Source: Actinomycetes bacterium (GTDB lineage: Bacteria; Actinomycetota; Thermoleophilia; Gaiellales; Gaiellaceae). From it: 50,570 nt of DNA. The stretch spans positions 1 through 50,570 of the forward strand of contig JAPOVR010000012.1 in the NCBI GenBank assembly GCA_026708005.1, in the 5' to 3' direction. This document shows positions 34,515 through 43,376 of the stretch, one piece after another; the first letter of the stretch is position 1; every line of letters starts with the position of its first letter. Under the pieces are notes generated by a model that saw nothing but the letters and a program-made list of their open reading frames with translations, searched no databases and was not told the DNA's origin. Position numbers and translations under genes: made by a program.

Positions 34515-35090
34515 CTATGCTGAGGGCGTCCCCAGGACCTCGGCCGCGAGATCATCCCGGAGCACGCCAATGTACGGCAGGTTCCGGAAGTGCTGGGAGA
34601 AATCGAGCCCATAGCCGATCACGTACTTCGCCGGGATCTCGAAGCCGACGTAGCGACACGACACCTGCGTCTGGCGCCGAGCCGGCTTCGTCAGCAGCGC
34701 GCACACCTCAAGCGAGGCCGGAGCCCGCGCCTCCAGCGTGCGCACGAGGTAGGAGAGCGTCAGGCCCGAGTCGATGATGTCTTCGACGACGAGCACATGG
34801 CGCCCTTCGATCGAGCTGTCGAGATCCTTGAGGATGCGCACAACCCCGGACGAGTCGGTTGACGATCCGTAGCTCGAGATCGCGATGAAGTCGACCTCGC
34901 AGGCGATGTCGAGCTCCCGCATGAGGTCGGCGATGAAGAAGATCGCTCCCTTCAGGACGCCAATCAGCAGCAGGTCCTTTCCTCGGTAGTCCTCCGTGAT
35001 CGCACGGCCCAGCTGCCGGACGCGCGCCTCAATCGTCTCGCGGTCGAACAGAACCTCAGAGACCGCAGGGTCCACGCGGGTGCCTCTCAT
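34515..35090 (-). CDS. hpt: Hypoxanthine phosphoribosyltransferase
   Basis: The 191-residue type I PRTase has DLLLIGVLKGAIFFIADL (pyrophosphate loop), ISSYGSS (flexible loop), the PRPP-binding motif VLVVEDIIDSGLTL and the purine pocket FEIPAKYVIGYGLDFSQHFRNLPYIGVL. It salvages hypoxanthine and guanine. The open frame extends to 35318, but the upstream part is the tilS gene in another frame; the ATG at 35090 overlaps the tilS stop as ATGA and is the sure start. The tilS-hpt pair is as in Bacillus. Confidence 0.96.
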   Translation of the reverse strand: MRGTRVDPAVSEVLFDRETIEARVRQLGRAITEDYRGKDLLLIGVLKGAIFFIADLMRELDIACEVDFIAISSYGSSTDSSGVVRILKDLDSSIEGRHVLVVEDIIDSGLTLSYLVRTLEARAPASLEVCALLTKPARRQTQVSCRYVGFEIPAKYVIGYGLDFSQHFRNLPYIGVLRDDLAAEVLGTPSA

Positions 35091-36091
35091 GCAGCCGGTG
35101 AGGCTGTCACCGCGCCCTCGAAGCCGGCAGCGCAGGCGATTCCCGGGATCACTACGACCTCCCCGCCACGGACGACGAGGGGGTAGGTGTCGCGGTGTGA
35201 CCGAGGCACGCGCGCATCGGCGAACAGATCCTGGACTTTCGCCCCGCCGGCCGCGAGCCGATCGCCTGCCCGCCACGTCCGTACATGAAGGCCGTCGACG
35301 CGCGGCTCGATGCGCCACCGGCCCCAGGTGACCGGCCCGGTGAGACGAACCGCCGACCGCTCGAGCCAGAGCTCGTCGTACTCACGAACGGCCGTGAGCC
35401 CCGATCCGAGATCGACCCGCTTCGAGCCGACACGCGACTCGAGAAGCTCGGTGACGCCGCGCTCGACAGGCCTTGGCAGACGCCCGTGCGGCTCGCACGC
35501 CGCGAGCAGGTTCTGCTCGGCCGCCGGGTGCAGCCGGCGCAGCCGCGGCACAATCTCACGGCGGATCAGGCCCCGTTTGGTTTCGGCGTTCGACGAGTCG
35601 TCCCGGTAGGCAAGCCCCTCGGCGCGGCAGTAAGCCCGGATCTCGCTGCGCCACAGCGGCAGCAGCGGGCGCACGACGCCGTCGTCTCGGCGCACGGGCA
35701 TGCCGCGTACGGTGCCGCTCGACACCATCCGGTACAGGATGGTCTCGACCTGATCGGACGCCGTGTGGCCTGTTGCTCGTAGCCTGTCGGCCGCGAACGA
35801 ATAACGCAGCTCGCGCAAGACTGCCTCGGAAGGCTCCTGAGTCGGCGCATGGACGATCTCAGCGCCAAGGACACGTGCGCAGAAGTCGGCATCCGCCTCC
35901 GACTCAGCGTCTCGGAGGCCGTGGTTGACGTGCAGCGCGCTCACCGCGTAGCCGAGCGAGCCGAGCACGTGCCAGAGGCAGGTCGAATCGGCGCCGCCTG
36001 ACACGAGGCACACGATCTCGGCGTCGGGCTCGATCAGACGGTGCTCCTCGATATGAGCGTGGACACGCTCGCGCAGCGTGGCTGTCTCCAT
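35087..36091 (-). CDS. tilS: tRNA(Ile)-lysidine synthase
   Basis: The 334-residue PP-loop ATPase has the SGGADST motif at 31-37, LHVNHGLRDAESEADADF, GHTASDQVETILYRMVSSGT and RPLLPLWRSEIRAYC, DDSSN. A shortened C-terminal domain follows with RTWRAGDRL and FADARVPRSHRDTYPLV. It converts C34 of the AUA-reading tRNA-Ile to lysidine, and is essential. It is shorter than Gram-negative homologues (about 430) but typical for actinobacteria. Coupled to hpt by a four-base overlap. Confidence 0.95.
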   Translation of the reverse strand: METATLRERVHAHIEEHRLIEPDAEIVCLVSGGADSTCLWHVLGSLGYAVSALHVNHGLRDAESEADADFCARVLGAEIVHAPTQEPSEAVLRELRYSFAADRLRATGHTASDQVETILYRMVSSGTVRGMPVRRDDGVVRPLLPLWRSEIRAYCRAEGLAYRDDSSNAETKRGLIRREIVPRLRRLHPAAEQNLLAACEPHGRLPRPVERGVTELLESRVGSKRVDLGSGLTAVREYDELWLERSAVRLTGPVTWGRWRIEPRVDGLHVRTWRAGDRLAAGGAKVQDLFADARVPRSHRDTYPLVVRGGEVVVIPGIACAAGFEGAVTASPAA

Positions 36092-36352
36092 GGGGAGATT
36101 CTAGGGTCGGCCGTGGGCTGTAACCGGGCCGGTTGCAGTCGCTGTCGCGAAGGGCGGCCCTACCCGAGCCTGACGCTCGCGCTCGCGCCCGGCCATGCAC
36201 GGAGCAGATTCAGCGAAGTCCCCTCACTCAGAGCCGAGCTTGCCGAAGCCGCCATTCAGGCTTGGACGGTCTCGGAGTGCCCGGCGTTCCCCACAAGCAC
36301 CGCCAGCGCCTGTGCGAAGCAGGCCGCACAGGGTGCCATCGTGCTATCGGCA

Positions 36353-37150
36353 TCACGGAAAGATCAGCGAGCGGTACATCGCCACGCGGACCATCCCCGT
36401 GCCCTCATAGAGCGCGAGGGCTGCGGTGTTCTCCGGCCGCGCGAACAGGCACACACGCGGTGTCGTCTCAAGCAGCTCGCAGCACAGGTCGGCGAACGCC
36501 GCCCGCCCTATGCCCTGCCCGCGACAGAGAGGATCGACCCACACCTGCTGAAGCTGCACGGCGCTCGGAGTCCACGCCGAGGCCTCGGCCTTGAAGAGAA
36601 TTGAGCCGTGATCGAGCCAGAGCCAGCTCCGCCCAAGCTCGATCTGCCTCCGCGTCCGCCAGCGAAAGAGATAGGGATCGCGCTCGAAGGCATCGATACC
36701 CACCTCCTCCCGATAGGCGGCTGCGCAGGCCGGGACGAGCGAGTTGAGATCGTCGACCGTTGCGCGGCGAAGGCCGCTTCCGCCCGGGCTCGGAGGCTGC
36801 TCGAGCGCAAAGACCGGCTGGCCGCTTCGATCGTCGAGGGGCGTCGGCAGCGAATCCGCGACCTGATCCCATAGCTCGGTGACCGGTTGCTCCTGGCCAA
36901 CCATCATCCGCGGACTGCCATACGCGACGACGTCGGCCAGGGCAGCAAGCCCCGTCCCAGCCGGGACAATGTTCGCACCGATATGGCACAGACCTTGGAT
37001 GCGGCCTTCCGCCTCTACCGCGACAAGACGACCCAGCCCCCGCCGTGTGACATCCTCGAGGAAGACCCGCTCAACCGGGTCTTCCTTACAGAAGTCGAGC
37101 ACGCTGATAAGCGCCGGCGAACCGAAGACCGTCTCGGAGATTTGCTCCAT
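36353..37150 (-). CDS. GNAT acetyltransferase with DUF4081-like N-terminus
   Basis: The 265-residue protein has an N-terminal DUF4081-type domain (RGLGRLVAVEAEGRIQGLCHIGANIVPAG) and a C-terminal GNAT domain from about 125. The acetyl-CoA motif is seen in QVWVDPLCRGQGIGRAAFADLC, followed by CLFARPENTAALALYEGTGM. This pair of domains is common in actinobacteria; substrates are unknown. It lies 261 nt upstream of tilS on the same strand and is divergent from the nucleoside phosphorylase. Confidence 0.88.
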   Translation of the reverse strand: MEQISETVFGSPALISVLDFCKEDPVERVFLEDVTRRGLGRLVAVEAEGRIQGLCHIGANIVPAGTGLAALADVVAYGSPRMMVGQEQPVTELWDQVADSLPTPLDDRSGQPVFALEQPPSPGGSGLRRATVDDLNSLVPACAAAYREEVGIDAFERDPYLFRWRTRRQIELGRSWLWLDHGSILFKAEASAWTPSAVQLQQVWVDPLCRGQGIGRAAFADLCCELLETTPRVCLFARPENTAALALYEGTGMVRVAMYRSLIFP

Positions 37151-37226
37151 ACGTCTGCCTGCATCGTAGGCTGTCTGTGCTGATGTGTCGATCTCGCCCG
37201 CACCTTGTGACGAGTATCGTCTGGCT

Positions 37227-37940
37227 GTGCCTGTTCATCTGAGAGCGTCGGCCGGTGACTACGCGCCCGCGTGTCTCCTACCCGGCGACCCTCTGCGCGC
37301 TCGACATGTAGCCGAGCGCTTTCTCGACGACATCACCCAGGTGAACACCGAGCGCGGCCTGCTCGGTTTCACCGGCACCTTCGAAGGCAAACCTGTTTCC
37401 GTGCAGGCAACGGGCATGGGTTGCCCGTCGGCGGCGATCGTGATCGAGGAGCTGATCACCCTCGGAGTCACGCGACTCTTGCGCATCGGGACGAGCGGAG
37501 CGCTACGGCCTGGGCTCGAGCTCGGCGACCTGTTGATCGCGCTCGCCGCGGTCCCGGGCGACGCGACGGCGCTTCGCTACACAGACGGCGAGCCCCATGC
37601 ACCGACGGCCGACTGGGACCTCCTGCACGGCACGGTTCACGCCGCAAAGGTTCTCGGCTGTCGGCGGCCGCACGTCGGCCTGATTGCCTCCTCCGATACG
37701 TTCTACGATCCCGACCCCGAGCGGCATCACCGGTGGGCGAAGCGCGGCGTCCTTGCGGTCGAGATGGAGGCGGCCGTCCTGTTCACGATCGCCGCGCTGC
37801 GAGACGTCCAAGCCGCATGCCTGCTCGTGATCACCGACATCATCCACAACGGCTCGCTTGCCCGAATCGACGATGCCACCCTGCAGGCGGCGGTGGACGA
37901 GATGACCGAGGTCGCGCTGCGCAGCGCGACCTCGAGCTGA
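37227..37940 (+). CDS. Nucleoside phosphorylase (DeoD/Udp family)
   Basis: The 237-residue protein has ACLLPGDPLRARHVAE, VQATGMGCPSAAIVIEELITLGV, RIGTSGALRPGLELGDL and GVLAVEMEAAVLFTIA, the phosphate- and ribose-binding signatures of the PNP/UDP family. ITDIIHNG carries an aspartate where purine-specific DeoD enzymes have their catalytic D, so purine nucleosides are the likelier substrate. The frame is open from 37185, but family-like sequence starts at GTG 37227. It precedes the kinase gene by three bases, so they are co-transcribed. Confidence 0.85.
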   Translation: MPVHLRASAGDYAPACLLPGDPLRARHVAERFLDDITQVNTERGLLGFTGTFEGKPVSVQATGMGCPSAAIVIEELITLGVTRLLRIGTSGALRPGLELGDLLIALAAVPGDATALRYTDGEPHAPTADWDLLHGTVHAAKVLGCRRPHVGLIASSDTFYDPDPERHHRWAKRGVLAVEMEAAVLFTIAALRDVQAACLLVITDIIHNGSLARIDDATLQAAVDEMTEVALRSATSS

Positions 37941-37943
37941 GCC

Positions 37944-38882
37944 GTGGGCACGGTCGCCTTCCTCGTCAACCCGGCTTCGGCTGGCGGTCGCACGAGGCGT
38001 CTCTGGCCAGAGATCGCGCAGCGCGCGGCGGCCGCCGGCCTCGACGGGCCTGCATACCTCAGCGAGCGCCCCGGGGAGCTCCCGAGCCTCGTCGCCAAGG
38101 CGGCCGACGCGGGGGCCGAGCTCATCGTGGTGATCGGCGGCGACGGCACGCTCAACGAGGTCGTGGGCGGGCTCATGCAGCGCAGGGACGACGGCAAGCT
38201 CAGTCCCGAGCTAGCGATGATCCCGCGTGGGACGGGCCGGGACTTCGTGCGGACCTTCCGCATTCCTGCGGCTCTCGACGACGCTATAGCCGTCGCTCGG
38301 GACGGTGAGCCGCGCACGGTTGACGCCGGGCGGGTCGAGTACCGGACATGGAGCGGCGAGATGGGCCTGTCGTACTTCGCGAACGTCGCGAGCGCAGGCA
38401 TGAGCGGCGCGATCGCACAGCGGGCCGATTCGACCACGAAGGCGCTCGGCGGCAGGATCTCGTTCGTCGCAGCGACCGTGGCCGTGTTCTGGCGCTGGCG
38501 CCCCACGGAGATGACCGTCACCGTCGATGGGGTAGAGCGCACCGCGACAATGCACGACGTGCTCGTCGCCAACTGCCGGTACCTCGGCGGCGGCATGAAG
38601 ATGTGCCCCGAAGCCCTCCCTGACGACGGGCTCTTCGACGTCCTCACAATCGGGAACCTCACGAAGTCCGACCTGGCACTGACGCTGCCAAGGACGTATC
38701 GAGGCTCTCACCTGTCTCATCCGAAGGCCGAGCTCCTTCGTGGTGCAGAGGTGACGGTCGATGCCGAGACGGAGGTCCCGATCGAGCTCGACGGCGAGCA
38801 GCCTGGTACGACCCCGGCGCGCTTCGAGGTTATTCCCGGGGCGCTGCGGGTGCGCGTCTCCAGAGGCTCGACGCTCGCCTAG
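37944..38882 (+). CDS. Diacylglycerol kinase-like lipid kinase
   Basis: The 312-residue protein has the DAGK catalytic pattern: FLVNPASAGGRTRRLWPEI at the start, VVIGGDGTLNEVVGGLM (nucleotide loop at about 62-78) and PRGTGRDFVRTFRIP. The C-terminal lipid-kinase domain contains ANCRYLGGGMKMCPEALPDDGLFDVLTIG. It probably phosphorylates diacylglycerol or another lipid at the inner membrane face. GTG start three bases after the phosphorylase stop. A repeat-filled spacer follows. Confidence 0.9.
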   Translation: MGTVAFLVNPASAGGRTRRLWPEIAQRAAAAGLDGPAYLSERPGELPSLVAKAADAGAELIVVIGGDGTLNEVVGGLMQRRDDGKLSPELAMIPRGTGRDFVRTFRIPAALDDAIAVARDGEPRTVDAGRVEYRTWSGEMGLSYFANVASAGMSGAIAQRADSTTKALGGRISFVAATVAVFWRWRPTEMTVTVDGVERTATMHDVLVANCRYLGGGMKMCPEALPDDGLFDVLTIGNLTKSDLALTLPRTYRGSHLSHPKAELLRGAEVTVDAETEVPIELDGEQPGTTPARFEVIPGALRVRVSRGSTLA

Positions 38883-39019
38883 CCGGAGAACCTGGCCGGA
38901 TTGTTCGGTCTGGGTGCTTCCGGCTGCCGTGGCGACAGGCGGTGGGCTGAGACGGCGGATGCCGGGGACCGCGCAGCTGCGGCGGAGGCCGCGCAGCCGC
39001 GCTGGAGTGTGAGGACAGA

Positions 39020-39110
39020 GCCGGCAAGCGGGCGCGGGGGCGGCCTCAATGAGCACGACCTCGAAGCGATCACGGACTTAGCGGCCCGCGGGCGCGGGGC
39101 GGCATCCCCC
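39020..39110. repeat. 60-bp tandem duplication
   Basis: GCGGGCGCGGGG begins at 39028 and again at 39088, with GGCGGC(A/C)TC words following each. It lies in the 762-nt spacer 38883-39644 before the next dispersed element; no gene is seen there. Confidence 0.5.
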
Positions 39111-39279
39111 CTCGGCAACGGCACCCCGCTCCGCGACTTCGGCATGACACCGAGCCAGCATCCACCTGCAACTGACTTGCAACTCCTGCATGAACGCCGG
39201 GCCGGGCGGCGGCACCGAGATGCCCCGTCTCCAGCCACCGCGGCAAGGCGCCCGCGCCCAGCGCCACAATGGGCGGCCC

Positions 39280-39380
39280 GCCCCCCACCCACCACCCACG
39301 GAAGGTTGCCCACAAGAGCCCGCGACTTTCGCGCGATCTGTCACAGAAGCGTCACGAGAAAGCGCCAACTCTGCCTGCGG
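39280..39380 (+). repeat. Dispersed element family 1, copy 5
   Basis: CCCCCCACCCACCACCC, TTGCC (39306-39310), 35 nt, GAAGCGTCAC (39346-39355), then AGCGCCAACTCTGCCTGCGG. The TAGCC box has one change. CACAAGAGCCCGCGACTTTC continues the match to copies 1 and 2. It lies between two + strand genes. Confidence 0.85.
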
Positions 39381-39605
39381 TGACTCTGGGAGCCGCGCCG
39401 CCCAATACGAGCTGCTTGCCAGGACCTCGAAGCTGGCGTCCTCGTTTGCGCGACCGTCTTGCGTCATCGCCGTGCGCCCCACAGCCTGTCCCGCGCACCC
39501 GACCGCACGGGCGACGAGGTATCCGGGACGTCGACAGGTGGGACATCGAGAAGACCCGAACAGAGGAGCGTGCGTAGGATTGCCGCCAGACGGAGCGATG
39601 ACGTC

Positions 39606-39635
39606 GGAAGTGTCAAAACGGGAAGCGTCAAAACG
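39606..39635. repeat. 15-bp tandem duplication upstream of the SDR gene
   Basis: GGAAGTGTCAAAACG (39606-39620) is followed by GGAAGCGTCAAAACG (39621-39635), one mismatch. The GGAAGCGTCA word matches the 3' box of the dispersed elements. The second copy runs into the GAGGAG ribosome-binding site of the next gene. Confidence 0.75.
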
Positions 39636-39644
39636 AGGAGAGCG

Positions 39645-40445
39645 ATGAGGTGCGTCGCGATCACCGGAGCCGCCGGGCGAATCGGCCGGTCGATTCGCGC
39701 AGGGCTGCGCGAACGCCACGCGCTCCGGCTCCTCGATCTCGCCGCGCAGGAACCGGCCGGAGCCCACGAGACCGTCATGCGTGTCGACGTCGCCGATGTT
39801 GACGCGGTGGAGAAGGCGATCGCCGGCTCGGATGCGGTGTTGCACCTTGCCGCCATTCCAGAGGAGGCGCCATTCGAGGAGCTGGTCGAGCCGAACTTCG
39901 TTGCCCCGTATGCCGTCTTCGAGGGCGCGAGGCGAGCGGGTGTGGCGCGCGTGCTCTTCGCCTCATCGAACCACGTGACGGGCTTCTACCCACGGGACGT
40001 CACCACAAGCGTTGACGACCAGCTTCGCCCGGACACGTTCTACGGGGTCAGCAAGGCCTACGGTGAGCTGCTGGGTCGGATGTACCACGACAAGTGGGGC
40101 CTGGAGGTTGCCTGTCTTCGCATCGGGGCTTTCCGGGAGCGCCCAACCAGCATCAGCCAGCTCAGCCTCTGGCTGAGTCCGCGCGACTGCCTGCAGCTTG
40201 TCGAGCGCTGCCTCGAGATACCCCACCTCGGCTACACGATCGTGTACGGCATCTCCGCGAACGACCGCAGCTGGTGGTCGGATGAGGCCGCGAAGCGGAT
40301 CGGCTACGAGCCGAGGGACAACGCCGAGGTGTTCGCAGCGGAGATCGAGGCGGACGGACCCGAGTTCGAGGAAGGCAGCCGGGCCGCGAGGCTCCAAGGG
40401 GCCGACTTCATCGACGTGGACCCCACGCATCCAGACGCGGTCTAG
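39645..40445 (+). CDS. Uronate dehydrogenase-like NAD-dependent epimerase/dehydratase
   Basis: The 266-residue extended SDR has the cofactor motif VAITGAAGRIGRSI (GxxGxxG at 8-14) and the YxxxK pair Y133/K137 in YGVSKAYGE. FASSNHVTGFYP, CLRIGAF and YGISANDRSWWSD closely follow uronate dehydrogenase (Udh), which oxidises galacturonate or glucuronate. The ATG is preceded by GAGGAG. It stands alone; no other uronate genes are near. The frame is open upstream to 39459, but that part is repeat sequence. Confidence 0.82.
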   Translation: MRCVAITGAAGRIGRSIRAGLRERHALRLLDLAAQEPAGAHETVMRVDVADVDAVEKAIAGSDAVLHLAAIPEEAPFEELVEPNFVAPYAVFEGARRAGVARVLFASSNHVTGFYPRDVTTSVDDQLRPDTFYGVSKAYGELLGRMYHDKWGLEVACLRIGAFRERPTSISQLSLWLSPRDCLQLVERCLEIPHLGYTIVYGISANDRSWWSDEAAKRIGYEPRDNAEVFAAEIEADGPEFEEGSRAARLQGADFIDVDPTHPDAV

Positions 40446-40466
40446 CCGTGCCGCTGCCCCGCAGGC

Positions 40467-41201
40467 TCAGACGGAGGCGAGGACAGCCTGGAGAGCCTCG
40501 CCAGCGCCGAGCTCGAGCTTCAGGGCTGCCGCGTTGTCGGCGCTCGTCGGACCGAGGTTGACGATCGCGACGAGCGCGCCGTGTTCCTGTGCCGTCTGCG
40601 GAAGCCCGGCGACCGGGTAGACCTCGAGCGCCGAGCCGACGACAAGGAGCAGCCCGCTTGCCTCGACCACGGCATAGGCGCGTTCCATCACGCCCGGTGG
40701 CAACATCTCCTCGAAGAACACGACGTCCGGCTTCAGGATGCCGCTGCAGCGGCTGCACCGCGGTGCAGCGTCGCTCGCACCGAGCTGCTCCCGCACGACG
40801 CGAAGCGGCGCTGCCTCACGACAGTCCTGGCAGGTCGCGGAGCGGATCGAGCCATGCACCTCGACGATCCGCTGGCTGCCCGCACGCTCGTGCAGCATGT
40901 CGATGTTCTGGGTCACGACGGCCGAGACGAAGCCGCGGCGCTCGAGCTCGGCCACCGCGTGGTGCGCTTGGTTTGGCTCAGCCTGGGTCAGCATCTCAAT
41001 CCGTCGCCGGTAGAACGACCACACCTTCTCGGGATGGCGTCGAAACGCGCTGAGCGACGCGTACTCCATCGGGTCGACCTCGGCCCAGATCCCAGTTGGC
41101 GAACGGAAATCCGGAATGCCGCTCTCGGTGGAGATTCCCGCGCCGGTCAAGGCTACGCACGGCTGGTGCTCGCGAATCAGCGCGGCGAGCCTATCCGGCA
41201 T
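40467..41201 (-). CDS. Sirtuin NAD-dependent protein deacylase
   Basis: The 244-residue Sir2 protein has ALTGAGISTESGIPDFRS at 17-34, VTQNIDMLHERAGSQRIVEVHGS with the catalytic histidine, a four-cysteine zinc module (CQDC and CSRC) and KPDVVFFEEMLPPGVM, then VVGSALEVYPVAGLP. Bacterial members deacylate lysines, for example on acetyl-CoA synthetase. The ATG at 41201 is the conserved start; an upstream extension to 41348 is not family-like. It converges with the SDR gene, 21 nt apart. Confidence 0.93.
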   Translation of the reverse strand: MPDRLAALIREHQPCVALTGAGISTESGIPDFRSPTGIWAEVDPMEYASLSAFRRHPEKVWSFYRRRIEMLTQAEPNQAHHAVAELERRGFVSAVVTQNIDMLHERAGSQRIVEVHGSIRSATCQDCREAAPLRVVREQLGASDAAPRCSRCSGILKPDVVFFEEMLPPGVMERAYAVVEASGLLLVVGSALEVYPVAGLPQTAQEHGALVAIVNLGPTSADNAAALKLELGAGEALQAVLASV

Positions 41202-41523
41202 GAGCGCCGCGCTCCCGAGCTCGCAAGGCCAGCCCAGCCGCCGATGCCGACGCGATCGCGCAGGCTCGCCGCAGGCCTTCCGCCGCAAAGAGGAGCACCG
41301 CCGGCGCCGTCGGGAGCAAAGCCACGACGACCAGCCTAGTCCCTGCACTGTCCGCGTCGAACACAGGGACGTCGGAGCGAGCCCAAACCCCTCGCAGGAG
41401 GGCCGCCCCTGCAGGTGGCCGCCTCGCGTCGACAGCCCCTAGGAAGCAGCGGAACGGCTCGGGGCTTGGCGCTGCCGCGGCCTGAACGAGATAACGGCAT
41501 CTGCACTAACGTCCCTGGACGCC

Positions 41524-41958
41524 GTGGAGGGGTTTCGTCACTCGACCGAGCTGACCGCCCGGTTCAACGAAACAGACGCGCAGGGAGTGATTCACCACTC
41601 CGTCTACATCGTGTGGTTCGAGGTCGCCCGTATCGCCTACCTGGAGGGCGTCGAGAGCGGATACCGCGGGCTGATCGAGACCGGCGTCGACGTTACGACC
41701 GTCGAGGCTCACACGACGTACCGCGCTGGCGTGCGCTTCGACGACAGGCTGCGGATATGGACTCGCTCCGGCGACGTGCGCGGGGCACGGCTACGCTTCG
41801 ACTACGTCGTCGAGCGCACCTCAGAGCCGAGCGGGATCGTCGCTGAGGGGTGGACAGGGCACGCCTGCGTCGATGCCAAGACACTGCGCCCGATCCGCGT
41901 CCCGGCTGAGCTGGCCAAGCGGCTCGCGCAGCTGGAAGGCCTCACACAATCCGACTGA
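41524..41958 (+). CDS. Acyl-CoA thioesterase, hot-dog fold (YbgC/4HBT family)
   Basis: The 144-residue protein has the 4HBT signature TARFNETDAQGVIHHSVYIVWFEVARIAYLE with the catalytic aspartate (D18 in ETDAQG). The rest follows the hot-dog pattern (DVTTVEAHTTYRAGVRFDDRLRIWTR). It hydrolyses acyl-CoA thioesters of unknown chain type. GTG start. It is followed after 151 nt by an acyl-CoA dehydrogenase on the same strand, a reasonable functional partner in acyl-CoA turnover. Confidence 0.88.
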   Translation: MEGFRHSTELTARFNETDAQGVIHHSVYIVWFEVARIAYLEGVESGYRGLIETGVDVTTVEAHTTYRAGVRFDDRLRIWTRSGDVRGARLRFDYVVERTSEPSGIVAEGWTGHACVDAKTLRPIRVPAELAKRLAQLEGLTQSD

Positions 41959-42109
41959 GAGAGGACGACGTGCCCAGGCAGCCAGCCGTGCTGCCACTCG
42001 GGCCAGGCTCCCTGGAAACCGAGGAGGCTGAGGAGGTGCGCGACGCCTGCTATCACGTGCGCCCGGCCTCCCGACTGGAAGCAAGACGGGACCGCATACA
42101 CTCCCAACC

Positions 42110-43321
42110 ATGGATTTCGAGCTCACCGAGGAACAGCGCGCGATCCAGGACACCGTTCGCCAGTTCGTCGATGAGCGGGTCCTGCCGAACGCGGTCGAGA
42201 ACGACCAGAACCACCACCTCGACCTGGGCGTCATCGACGGCATGGCCGAGCTCGGGCTGCTCGGGATCGTCCTGCCCGAGGAGTACGGGGGCAGCGGTCT
42301 CGACTACGTCTCGGAAGCGCTCGTCTGCGAGGAACTCGAGCGAGGCGAGAACGCCTTCCGCACGCTCATGTCCGTCCACGTCGGCCTCAACTCGCTCTCC
42401 CTGCTGCACTACGGGACGGAGGAGCAGAAGCAGCGCTACCTCGTGCCTCAGGCAAAGGGCGAGAAGCTCGGCTGCTTCGGACTAACGGAGCCCGGCGCCG
42501 GCTCCGATGTGGCCGCCATGCGCTCGACCGCCGTCGCGAACGGCTCGCGGTACATCCTCAACGGCCAGAAGACGTGGATCTCGTTCGCGGACGTCGCCGA
42601 TCACGTGCTCGTCTTCGCCAAGACCGATCCCGATCTCGCGCACAAGGGGATCAGCGCGTTCATGATCGAGCGGGGATGGCCGGGTGTCACCTCCCGAGAC
42701 ATCCCCGGCAAGCTCGGAGCCTGGGCGGGGTCGACCGGAGAGCTGTTCTTCCAGAACGTTGAAGTACCCGCCGAGAACAGGGTCGGCGAGGAGGGCGAGG
42801 GGTTCAAGATCGCCATGCACTCGCTCGACCAGGGACGGTTTACCGTGGCCGCGGGCGCGCTCGGCGTCATCCGGGCGTGCCTTGAGAAGTCGGTGGCCTA
42901 TTCGCGCGAGCGCGAGACGTTCGGGCAGGAGATCGGCAAGTACCAGTTCGTGCAGGACATGATCGCGGAGATGGTGCTCGGCTACGAGACCTCGAAGCTG
43001 CTCGTCATGCAAGCCGCCTTCATGAAGGACCAGGGCGTCCGGAACACGCGCGAGACGAGCCTCGCGAAGTGGCACGCAACCGAGGAAGCATTCAAAGCAG
43101 CGAACCTCGCGATCCAGGTCCACGGGGCGTATGGCTTCGCCGCCGAGTACGGCATCGAGAGGTACTTCCGGAACGCGCGGGCTCCCATTCTCTACGAGGG
43201 CACAACGCAGATCCATAAGATGATGCAGGCGGAGCACGCCCTCGGCTATCGCGAGCTCAACGGGCCCGGCGGCGAGCTGTCGCCGCTCGTCTCGTGGGCC
43301 AGGACCCCCACCACGGTCTAG
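42110..43321 (+). CDS. Acyl-CoA dehydrogenase
   Basis: The 403-residue flavoenzyme has CFGLTEPGAGSDVAAM (FAD/substrate signature), KTWISFADVADHVLVFAKTD, DQGRFTVAAGALGVIRACLEKSVAYSRERETFG, and the catalytic glutamate E363 in ILYEGTTQIHKMM. The three-domain layout is complete. It carries out the first dehydrogenation in beta-oxidation of fatty, branched-chain or glutaryl acyl-CoAs; specificity is not evident. An ATG start gives the usual MDFELTEEQRAIQD. Confidence 0.93.
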   Translation: MDFELTEEQRAIQDTVRQFVDERVLPNAVENDQNHHLDLGVIDGMAELGLLGIVLPEEYGGSGLDYVSEALVCEELERGENAFRTLMSVHVGLNSLSLLHYGTEEQKQRYLVPQAKGEKLGCFGLTEPGAGSDVAAMRSTAVANGSRYILNGQKTWISFADVADHVLVFAKTDPDLAHKGISAFMIERGWPGVTSRDIPGKLGAWAGSTGELFFQNVEVPAENRVGEEGEGFKIAMHSLDQGRFTVAAGALGVIRACLEKSVAYSRERETFGQEIGKYQFVQDMIAEMVLGYETSKLLVMQAAFMKDQGVRNTRETSLAKWHATEEAFKAANLAIQVHGAYGFAAEYGIERYFRNARAPILYEGTTQIHKMMQAEHALGYRELNGPGGELSPLVSWARTPTTV

Positions 43322-43376
43322 AAATGGCGCAGAGCGCCGTTGGAGCTGCTCTCGAATCGGAGAGGCCGTTCAAGGC

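Noticed and set aside
35091-35318. N-terminal extension of the hpt frame
   Set aside because: It overlaps the 3' end of tilS and is not protein-like; ATG 35090 overlaps the tilS stop.
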